In this document: in pieces, positions 27,574 to 34,471 of the stretch | Layout: each line of letters begins with the position of its first letter | How positions within the stretch are numbered: position 1 is the stretch's first letter | Translations under genes and position numbers: made by a program | NCBI RefSeq assembly: GCF_002338065.1 | Contig: NZ_DDHJ01000001.1 | Span: 62,001 to 126,000, forward strand | DNA length: 64,000 nt | Direction of reading: 5' to 3' | Origin: Pseudomonas sp. UBA1879 | GTDB lineage: Bacteria > Pseudomonadota > Gammaproteobacteria > Pseudomonadales > Pseudomonadaceae | The notes under the pieces: model-generated | Told to the model about the DNA's origin: nothing | The model's database searches: none | The model's input: only the letters and a program-made list of their open reading frames with translations

Positions 27574-28359
27574 ATGCTCACCAGCCTCGCCGAGTTGTCG
27601 GGCGTTTTCGATCAGCTGGGTTTGACCCCGACCGACTGGCTGTTCATTGAAGGCGGTGTCATCGCTGCTTATCTGGTCTTCGCCATTGCGGGTTTCGGGA
27701 CGGCCCTGGTCGCTGGCCCCGTCCTCATCCATTTCATGCCGCTCTCGCGGATCATCCCTTTGCTGGTAATGCTGGATTTCCTCGCTGCATTCGGTCACCT
27801 GCTGCCTTCGCGGCAAGCGGTAGTGCGGTCTGAGCTGATGCGCATGGTGCCGTGCATGGCGGTGGGTTGTACCTTGGGCGTGCTGTTTCTGCTAAATCTG
27901 AAATCCGACGTGCTGCTTCTGTTAATGGGGCTGTTCCTGATGGGCTATTCGGTCTATAGCCTGGCGGTGAAAGTGCGGCCGACCCAGTTGTCTGCCGCAT
28001 GGTCGATTCCGATGGGCACGATAGGCGGATTATTCGGTGCCTTGTTCGGCAGCGGCGGCTTTCTTTATGCGATTTATCTCAACGGCCGCCTGACCGATAA
28101 ACTCCAGGCCCGCGCCACGCAAAACGCGCTCATCAGTTGCAGCACCATCGTGCGTCTAAGCCTGTTCGTGATCACCGGCGTGTACGCGCAAGTCTCGCTG
28201 TTGGTGCTGGCCGTCTGCTTGTTGCCCGCGATGATTGTGGGTTCCTGGATGGGTCGTCGATTGGTGATGCGGCTGTCGCGGGAAATGTTCGTCCGCCTGG
28301 TGACCTGGATGGTGCTGATCAGCGGCATCACGCTGATTGGTCGCTACCTCGCGGGTTGA
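27574..28359 (+). CDS. TSUP (TauE/SafE) family permease
   Basis: A 261-residue inner-membrane protein with about eight hydrophobic helices in two halves, each opening with a conserved segment: VFAIAGFGTALVAGPVL near residue 33 and IGGLFGALFGSGGFLYAIYL near 150. The family exports or imports sulfite, sulfonates and organic anions; the substrate here is unknown. The start is ATG 27574 with AAGGAGG 8 bases upstream. Confidence 0.85.
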   Translation: MLTSLAELSGVFDQLGLTPTDWLFIEGGVIAAYLVFAIAGFGTALVAGPVLIHFMPLSRIIPLLVMLDFLAAFGHLLPSRQAVVRSELMRMVPCMAVGCTLGVLFLLNLKSDVLLLLMGLFLMGYSVYSLAVKVRPTQLSAAWSIPMGTIGGLFGALFGSGGFLYAIYLNGRLTDKLQARATQNALISCSTIVRLSLFVITGVYAQVSLLVLAVCLLPAMIVGSWMGRRLVMRLSREMFVRLVTWMVLISGITLIGRYLAG

Positions 28360-28445
28360 CGGTCTGGGGAGCTGACGGCTCTACTTGACGTCATCGGCGG
28401 TGGGATTAAGCTGCCGCCCCCGATCCCGCGTCTGACAGGCCCGTC

Positions 28446-28994
28446 ATGAACACCCAAAGCATCATCGTCCCGCAAATTTCCAGCTTCCCGGCCCATGAGG
28501 CCAAGGCACGGGCGATCCTGCGCTGGCTGGTGAAGCTCGACGTGGTCGAGGAATCGCTGACAACGTGCGGGCGCAGTTTCAACCGTATGGCCTATGCCAT
28601 AGCCCCCGGTGCCCGGCGCTTTGTCGAAAACCCCGATGCGCTGCCGTATGGCCAGGCGATCAACGGGCTGGAAATCGTTCTCAAGCGCTGCATTTACACC
28701 CCGCAATTGGGCTTCAAGGAAGAGGCGGGGTGTCCCGAATGTCGGCGTGAGATCGGTGAGGCGTTGTTCGACAGTCTGGAAGAGTGGATGCCCGGCCATA
28801 CCGACAATTTCATGTGCCCGGAATGCCGCCACGAAGACGACATCAATGGCTTCCTGTTTCTCGACCCTTGCGGCTTTTCCAACCTCGGTTTCATCTTCAA
28901 CAATTGGCTGGACGCGGGGTTCAAGCCCAGCTTCGTGGAAGCTTTCGCCGAACGTCTGGATCGTCCGGTGTCCTTCGTCAAAGTCCGCCTATAA
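28446..28994 (+). CDS. Hypothetical protein with paired CPEC motifs (zinc-ribbon-like)
   Basis: A 182-residue soluble protein that I recognise as a conserved Pseudomonas hypothetical, but not functionally. Two CPEC motifs (GCPECRREIG near residue 98 and MCPECRHEDDINGF near 123) could form a four-cysteine Zn site; further cysteines lie in TTCGRS, KRCIYT and DPCGF. The N-terminal part (AKARAILRWLVKLDVVEE) is helical. There is no nucleotide-binding P-loop, so an ABC-ATPase name would be wrong. It stands alone, 126 bp before guaB on the same strand. Confidence 0.75.
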   Translation: MNTQSIIVPQISSFPAHEAKARAILRWLVKLDVVEESLTTCGRSFNRMAYAIAPGARRFVENPDALPYGQAINGLEIVLKRCIYTPQLGFKEEAGCPECRREIGEALFDSLEEWMPGHTDNFMCPECRHEDDINGFLFLDPCGFSNLGFIFNNWLDAGFKPSFVEAFAERLDRPVSFVKVRL

Positions 28995-29056
28995 AGAGTG
29001 AGGGCGACGATAGCGCTGAGCAATCGGGCAGATTATCAAATAGGCAGATCTTTACA

Positions 29057-29085
29057 TTGAGCAGGGACAGGTGTCTGGGTATAAT
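29057..29085 (+). promoter_or_regulatory. guaB promoter
   Basis: TTGAGC (29057-29062) and TATAAT (29080-29085) with 17-bp spacing, 36 bp before the guaB ATG. A near-consensus sigma-70 promoter; no purine-repressor-like palindrome is seen. Confidence 0.7.
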
Positions 29086-29120
29086 GGCGCGCTTCCATTT
29101 TCCCGCTCGGGAGCCCAGCG

Positions 29121-30590
29121 ATGCTGCGTATCAGCCAAGAAGCCCTTACATTCGACGACATTCTCCTTGTGCCCGGTTATTCCGAGGTGCTCCCTAACGA
29201 AGTCAGTCTGAAAACCCGATTGACCCGTGGCATCGAACTGAACATCCCCCTCGTTTCCGCCGCTATGGACACCGTCACTGAAGCTCGTCTGGCGATCGCC
29301 ATGGCTCAAGAAGGCGGCATCGGCGTCATCCACAAGAACATGACCATCGAGCAGCAAGCTGCCGAAGTGCGCAAGGTCAAGAAGTTCGAAGCGGGTGTGG
29401 TCAAGGATCCGATCACCATCGAGGCCGATGCCACGGTGCGTGACCTGTTCGATCTGACCCGTCAACACAACATCTCCGGGGTTCCGGTCCTGCATGACGG
29501 CGAACTCGTCGGCATCGTGACCTCCCGCGACGTGCGCTTCGAAACCCGTCTGGATATTCCTGTCCGTGAAGTGATGACGCCGAAAGAGCGTCTGGTCACC
29601 GTGCACGAAGGCGCCGACAAATACGAAGTCCGCGACCTGCTGCACAAACACCGTCTCGAGAAAGTCCTGATCGTCGACGACAAGTTCGCGCTCAAGGGCA
29701 TGATGACCGTCAAGGACATCGAAAAATCCAAAGCCTACCCACTGGCCAGCAAGGACGATCAAGGTCGCCTTCGGGTTGGCGCTGCCGTCGGCACCGGCAA
29801 AGACACCGGCGAGCGCGTCTCCGCGCTGGTCGCCGCGGGCGTTGACGTCATTGTTGTCGACACCGCACACGGTCACTCCAAAGGCGTGATCGATCGCGTT
29901 CGCTGGGTCAAGCAGAACTTTCCAGACGTGCAAGTCATCGGCGGCAACATTGCCACTGGCGCTGCGGCTCGCGCGCTGGTCGAAGCGGGTGCTGATGGCG
30001 TCAAGGTCGGTATCGGGCCTGGCTCCATCTGCACCACCCGTATCGTCGCAGGCGTTGGCGTGCCGCAAATCAGCGCCGTCGCCAACGTGGCCGCTGCGCT
30101 GGAAGGCACCGACGTTCCCTTGATCGCTGACGGCGGCATCCGCTTCTCCGGCGACTTGTCCAAAGCCATCGTGGCCGGTGCCTACGCCGTGATGATGGGT
30201 TCGATGTTCGCCGGTACTGAAGAGGCGCCGGGTGAAATCGAGCTGTTCCAGGGCCGTTCCTACAAAGCCTATCGCGGCATGGGCTCGCTGGGCGCCATGT
30301 CTCAGGCACAAGGGTCTTCGGACCGCTACTTCCAGGACTCGTCCGAAGGTGCCGAAAAATTGGTGCCGGAAGGTATCGAAGGCCGCGTTGCCTACAAAGG
30401 CTCGCTGTCCGCGATCATCCACCAACTGATGGGCGGTCTGCGCTCCTCCATGGGTTACACCGGCAGCGCCGACATTCAGGAAATGCGCACCAAGCCTGAA
30501 TTCGTGCGCATCACCGGCGCCGGCATGGCCGAGTCTCACGTCCACGACGTGCAGATCACCAAGGAAGCGCCCAACTACCGGGTCGGCTAG
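29121..30590 (+). CDS. guaB: Inosine-5'-monophosphate dehydrogenase
   Basis: A 489-residue enzyme converting IMP to XMP with NAD+, the rate-limiting step to GMP. The TIM barrel is interrupted by a CBS pair (about residues 93-205). The catalytic loop GIGPGSICTTRIVAGVG carries Cys304. The flap YRGMGSLGAMSQ and the Arg/Tyr element (YKGSLSAI) follow. It is paired with guaA 182 bp downstream. Confidence 0.97.
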   Translation: MLRISQEALTFDDILLVPGYSEVLPNEVSLKTRLTRGIELNIPLVSAAMDTVTEARLAIAMAQEGGIGVIHKNMTIEQQAAEVRKVKKFEAGVVKDPITIEADATVRDLFDLTRQHNISGVPVLHDGELVGIVTSRDVRFETRLDIPVREVMTPKERLVTVHEGADKYEVRDLLHKHRLEKVLIVDDKFALKGMMTVKDIEKSKAYPLASKDDQGRLRVGAAVGTGKDTGERVSALVAAGVDVIVVDTAHGHSKGVIDRVRWVKQNFPDVQVIGGNIATGAAARALVEAGADGVKVGIGPGSICTTRIVAGVGVPQISAVANVAAALEGTDVPLIADGGIRFSGDLSKAIVAGAYAVMMGSMFAGTEEAPGEIELFQGRSYKAYRGMGSLGAMSQAQGSSDRYFQDSSEGAEKLVPEGIEGRVAYKGSLSAIIHQLMGGLRSSMGYTGSADIQEMRTKPEFVRITGAGMAESHVHDVQITKEAPNYRVG

Positions 30591-30600
30591 CCTCCCGGCG

Positions 30601-30755
30601 GCAAGTTATAAGCTACAAGCTGCAAGCTGATCGTAGTGCCAGCGCTTTCAAGGCCCGGCACCACATACGGCTTGCAGTCTCCCTACATCTTGCGGCTTGG
30701 ACCTGAAGCTTGCAGCTGCGCCACTTGCAGCTTGAAGCTTGAGGCTCGAAGCTGC
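30601..30755. repeat. AGCTTGCAGCTTG-type degenerate palindromic repeats between guaB and guaA
   Basis: The gap holds clustered, imperfect copies of AAGCT/GCAGCTTGAAGCT motifs: AAGCTACAAGCTGCAAGCTG at the left, an isolated CTTGCAG in the middle, and GAAGCTTGCAGCTGCG, CTTGCAGCTTGAAGCTTGAG and CTCGAAGCTGCT at the right. The left and right clusters are mutually complementary, so the transcript could fold into an extended hairpin just before the guaA ribosome-binding site. Confidence 0.75.
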
Positions 30756-30772
30756 TCTAGAAGAGTCTCCCA

Positions 30773-32350
30773 ATGGCCCTCGACATTCACGCCCACCGCA
30801 TCCTGATCCTGGACTTCGGTTCCCAGTACACCCAACTGATCGCCCGTCGCGTCCGTGAGATTGGTGTGTATTGCGAACTGCACCCGTTCGACATGGACGA
30901 TGAAGCGATTCGCGAATTCGCGCCCAAAGGCGTCATCCTCGCCGGTGGCCCCGAGTCCGTACACGTCGCCGACAGCCCACGCTGCCCGCAAGCCGTGTTT
31001 GACCTGGGGGTTCCGGTTTTCGGTATCTGCTACGGCATGCAGACCATGGCCGAACAGCTGGGTGGCAAGGTCGAAGGTTCCGAAATGCGTGAATTCGGTT
31101 ATGCCCGTGTCGACGTAGTGGGCAAGAGCCGCTTGCTCGACGGCATCGAAGATCACGTCGACGCCGACGGCCTGCTGGGTCTCGACGTCTGGATGAGCCA
31201 CGGTGACAAGGTCACCAGGTTGCCGTCCGAGTTCCACATCCTGGCCAGCACCCCGAGTTGCCCGATTGCCGGCATGGCTGACGATGCCCGCGGCTACTAC
31301 GGCGTGCAGTTCCACCCGGAAGTGACGCACACCAAACAGGGCGGTCGCATACTGTCGCGGTTCATCCTCGACATCTGTGGCTGTGAAGCCTTGTGGACGC
31401 CGTCGAAGATTGCAGAAGACGCCATCGCCCAGGTCCGTGCCCAGGTCGGCACCGACAACGTGCTGCTGGGCCTGTCTGGCGGCGTCGATTCCTCGGTGGT
31501 TGCGGCGCTGCTGCACAAGGCCATCGGCGATCAACTGACCTGTGTTTTCGTCGATAACGGCTTACTGCGTCTGCACGAAGGCGAGCAGGTGATGGCCATG
31601 TTCGCCGAGAACATGGGCGTCAAAGTGATCCGCGCCAACGCCGAGGCCCAGTTCCTCGACAACCTGGCCGGCGAGAGCGATCCGGAGAAAAAGCGCAAGA
31701 TCATCGGCCGTACCTTCATCGACGTGTTCGATGCCGAGTCGAGCAAGCTGCACAACATCAAGTATCTGGCTCAAGGCACCATCTACCCTGACGTGATCGA
31801 GTCCGCTGGTGCCAAGAGCGGCAAGGCACACGTCATCAAGTCCCACCACAACGTCGGTGGCCTGCCGGAAGAGATGAACCTGAAACTGGTCGAGCCATTG
31901 CGCGAGCTGTTCAAGGACGAAGTGCGTCGCCTCGGTCTGGAGCTTGGCCTGCCGTACGACATGGTCTACCGCCACCCATTCCCGGGCCCGGGCTTGGGCG
32001 TTCGTATCCTCGGTGAAGTGAAGAAGGAATACGCCGACCTGCTGCGTCGCGCCGACCACATCTTCATCGAAGAACTGCGCAAAGCCGACTGGTACCACAA
32101 AGTCAGCCAAGCCTTCGTCGTGTTCCAGCCTGTGAAATCGGTCGGCGTCGTCGGCGATGGCCGCCGTTACGCTTGGGTCGTCGCCCTGCGCGCCGTCGAA
32201 ACCATCGACTTCATGACCGCTCGCTGGGCGCACCTGCCGTACGAACTGCTGGAAACTGTCAGCGGTCGTATCATCAACGAAATCGAAGGCATCTCCCGCG
32301 TCACCTACGACGTCTCGAGCAAGCCGCCTGCGACGATTGAGTGGGAATAA
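30773..32350 (+). CDS. guaA: GMP synthase (glutamine-hydrolysing)
   Basis: A 525-residue two-domain enzyme converting XMP to GMP. The N-terminal class I glutamine amidotransferase has its triad at Cys86 (FGICYGMQ), His181 and Glu183 (QFHPEVTH). The ATP-pyrophosphatase P-loop LSGGVDSSV is at about 234-242, and the dimerisation domain is C-terminal, ending with the usual PPATIEWE. It follows guaB. Confidence 0.97.
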   Translation: MALDIHAHRILILDFGSQYTQLIARRVREIGVYCELHPFDMDDEAIREFAPKGVILAGGPESVHVADSPRCPQAVFDLGVPVFGICYGMQTMAEQLGGKVEGSEMREFGYARVDVVGKSRLLDGIEDHVDADGLLGLDVWMSHGDKVTRLPSEFHILASTPSCPIAGMADDARGYYGVQFHPEVTHTKQGGRILSRFILDICGCEALWTPSKIAEDAIAQVRAQVGTDNVLLGLSGGVDSSVVAALLHKAIGDQLTCVFVDNGLLRLHEGEQVMAMFAENMGVKVIRANAEAQFLDNLAGESDPEKKRKIIGRTFIDVFDAESSKLHNIKYLAQGTIYPDVIESAGAKSGKAHVIKSHHNVGGLPEEMNLKLVEPLRELFKDEVRRLGLELGLPYDMVYRHPFPGPGLGVRILGEVKKEYADLLRRADHIFIEELRKADWYHKVSQAFVVFQPVKSVGVVGDGRRYAWVVALRAVETIDFMTARWAHLPYELLETVSGRIINEIEGISRVTYDVSSKPPATIEWE

Positions 32351-32362
32351 GGTTTGGCCCGC

Positions 32363-32400
32363 AGGCCTCCCTCGGTCCGTTGTACAAGGGAGGCCTTCTG
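32363..32400 (+). terminator. Terminator-like hairpin after guaA
   Basis: AGGCCTCCCT (32363-32372) and AGGGAGGCCT (32387-32396) form a perfect 10-bp stem with a 14-base loop, followed by a short weak T tract (TCTG). It lies 13 bp after the guaA stop. Confidence 0.6.
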
Positions 32401-32459
32401 CAATTGCCCCAGGCATGCCTGACTTCTACGCCCCATGAAGGCGGTCTACGGCCATCACA

Positions 32460-33650
32460 TCAGTGAGTGGCCGCCTCGGTGTGTCGGCTTCCGGCCTTGA
32501 AGCCATGACGGGTTGCCGTCGATGCGATGGCGAAAGCCACCAGCAGAAGACCCAGCAACGCCCACGGAAATGAGCTGACGCCCAAGCTGTCCAGCAGGAC
32601 GCCGCCGAGGATGCCCGCGCCGGCGATGGCGCAATTCCATACCACGACGTTCATCGACAGCGCTGCGTCGGTGGCGTCTCCCGCGCTGTCGGCCAAGGCG
32701 GTCTGCAGCAGCGTCGCCGCCCCGCCGAACGAAAGCCCCCAAATGAAGACAGCGGCGTAGAGGCCGCCGGCCGAAACGTCGAACGTGGCCAAGAGCAACG
32801 CAATGAGCGCGAAGCTGCCCAGGCTGACGAGCACGGTTCGGCGCAGGTAGTGATCGACCAGACGCCCGGTGATCCAGATGCCGAGCAGTGACGCTGCGCC
32901 GAAAACCAGCAGGATGAGATCGACGCTCTGTTCGAGTCCGGCTTGTGCGGCCACGGGGGCGATGTAGGTGTACAGCACGTTATGCGCGAGCATCCAGGTA
33001 AAGACCACGCCCAGGACCGGGCGGACCCCAGGCTTGCGCAGCACGGCCAGAATCGGCTCGCGCTGGCTGGCCGTCTTGCCGGGATAGTCCGGCACTGTGA
33101 TGAGAATCCACAGGGCGAGCCCGAGGGTCATCGCTGACATCACCGCGAACGACCAGCGCCAGCCCAGCAGATTGCCCATCCATGTGCCGAGCGGCACGCC
33201 AAGGGACAGCGCGATAGGGGTGCCGACCATAGCGATGGCGAGCGCACGCCCTTGATTGACTGGCGTGACCATGCGTCGTGCGTAACCTGCTATCAGGCTC
33301 CACGCCAGGCCTGCCGCTGCCCCTGCAAAAAATCGCGCGACGAGCGTAAGCGCAAAGCTGGTTGACCAGGCTGTTATCGAATTGAAGATCAGAAAACCGA
33401 CGACGGTGGCAAGTAGCACCCGACGGCGGCGCCAGCTTTGGGTGGCCAATGTGAGGGGAATGGCGGCCAGCATGGAGCCGAGCGCATAGGCCGTGACCAT
33501 TTGGCCGGCCAGTGAGGGGGAGATGTCCAGGCCCGCACTGATGGCCGGCAGCAGTCCCGCTGGCAGCGTTTCAGTCATGATGCAGATGAAACCTGTCATC
33601 GCGAGCGCCAGTAAGGCGCCTATTGGGAGTTTGTTACGTTCAGCATGCAT
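32460..33650 (-). CDS. MFS efflux transporter, drug/sugar exporter type
   Basis: A 396-residue, 12-TM major facilitator of the DHA1/sugar-efflux (AraJ/SotB/YdhP-like) type. It opens with LPIGALLALAMTGFICIMTETLPAGLL. The characteristic motif C-like stretch (LSLGVPLGTWMGNLLGWRWSF) near residue 150 marks drug:H+ antiporters, and TGRLVDHYLRR marks the second half. The substrate is unknown. It is divergent from a TetR-family repressor, with operator-like repeats between them. Confidence 0.87.
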   Translation of the reverse strand: MHAERNKLPIGALLALAMTGFICIMTETLPAGLLPAISAGLDISPSLAGQMVTAYALGSMLAAIPLTLATQSWRRRRVLLATVVGFLIFNSITAWSTSFALTLVARFFAGAAAGLAWSLIAGYARRMVTPVNQGRALAIAMVGTPIALSLGVPLGTWMGNLLGWRWSFAVMSAMTLGLALWILITVPDYPGKTASQREPILAVLRKPGVRPVLGVVFTWMLAHNVLYTYIAPVAAQAGLEQSVDLILLVFGAASLLGIWITGRLVDHYLRRTVLVSLGSFALIALLLATFDVSAGGLYAAVFIWGLSFGGAATLLQTALADSAGDATDAALSMNVVVWNCAIAGAGILGGVLLDSLGVSSFPWALLGLLLVAFAIASTATRHGFKAGSRHTEAATH

Positions 33651-33670
33651 AGGCTCGGGTCCGTAGTATG

Positions 33671-33741
33671 TGTATCGATCGGTATTAATCTAAGCGCGGA
33701 CGTGAATGGTGGTCAATCAATTCTGTATCGACTAGTATTAA
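33671..33741. promoter_or_regulatory. Two operator-like sites between the MFS gene and tetR
   Basis: TGTATCGATCGGTATTAA (33671-33688) and TGTATCGACTAGTATTAA (33724-33741) match at 15 of 18 positions and start 53 bp apart, about five helical turns, so they lie on one face of the DNA. The core TATCGATCGGTA is close to palindromic. Their place between divergent exporter and TetR genes suggests the repressor's operators. Confidence 0.6.
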
Positions 33742-33766
33742 ACTCGTTGAATCGAGGAGAACAGGC

Positions 33767-34378
33767 ATGGCAACGATGGGGCGCCCACGCGCATTCGACC
33801 GAGCCCAAGGGGTTGACGAAGCGATGATGCTGTTCTGGGAGCATGGCTACGACTCCACGTCTCTCAGCCAGCTCAAAGCAGGCATCGGAGGCGGTATCAC
33901 GGCCCCGAGTTTCTACGCGGCCTTCCGTTCCAAAGAGGCGCTGTTCAGGGAGGTCGTTGATCGGTATCTGGCTACCTATGGCCGGGTGATAGACCCGCTT
34001 TACGACGTGTCCCTGTCGCCCAGGGAAGCGATCGTCAGCACTTTGAAAGGCTCAGCCCGCATGCAATGCGCAGACGGGCATCCGAAGGGGTGCATGGTCG
34101 GTCTCGGCGTGATGAGCGTTTGCGCGCCTGCCGATGTTCGTATTCGGGAACCCCTGGACACTGCGCGCGCGCGCAACCGAGCGGGATTACACGCCTGCAT
34201 AGAGCGTGCGATAGATCTCGGTGATCTGCCCGCAGGAACCGTAGCATCAACATTGGCGGCGGTCTTCGAAGGCTTTCTGCTGGGCATTTCGACGATGGCG
34301 CGAGATGGCATTTCAATTGAAGTGATTGAGGGCGCGATCGACCGATTGATGGCGGTCTGGGACGTTCAGTCAGTGTGA
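33767..34378 (+). CDS. TetR family transcriptional regulator
   Basis: A 203-residue TetR-type repressor. The N-terminal DNA-binding domain shows GRPRAFDRAQGVDEAMMLFW and the helix-turn-helix ending APSFYAAFRSKEALFREVVDRY (about residues 5-65). The C-terminal ligand domain contains GCMVGLGVMSVCAP, a pattern common in TetR proteins that control MFS or electrophile-response genes. It probably represses itself and the divergent exporter. The start is ATG 33767; a Met three codons in is possible. Confidence 0.88.
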   Translation: MATMGRPRAFDRAQGVDEAMMLFWEHGYDSTSLSQLKAGIGGGITAPSFYAAFRSKEALFREVVDRYLATYGRVIDPLYDVSLSPREAIVSTLKGSARMQCADGHPKGCMVGLGVMSVCAPADVRIREPLDTARARNRAGLHACIERAIDLGDLPAGTVASTLAAVFEGFLLGISTMARDGISIEVIEGAIDRLMAVWDVQSV

Positions 34379-34430
34379 CTGAGAGCGGGCCGCAGGCGGC
34401 TTGGCCAGCCTGCTGCCATAGCACCTTGAC

Positions 34431-34470
34431 GCCGGATGCGGTTCTCTTGAGACGCATCCGGCTTCTTCGT
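34431..34470 (+). terminator. Terminator-like hairpin after tetR
   Basis: GCCGGATGCG (34431-34440) and CGCATCCGGC (34453-34462) form a perfect 10-bp stem with a 12-base loop, followed by TTCTTC. It separates tetR from the converging toxin gene. Confidence 0.6.
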
Positions 34471-34471
34471 A

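Noticed and set aside
26256..27650. 464-codon plus-strand frame opposite xseA
   Set aside because: Shadow of xseA; ends in REP sequence and has no domain.
30601..30755. tRNA gene or guanine riboswitch between guaB and guaA
   Set aside because: No cloverleaf arms with a T-loop GTTCGA motif and no purine aptamer core; the region is simple palindromic repeats.
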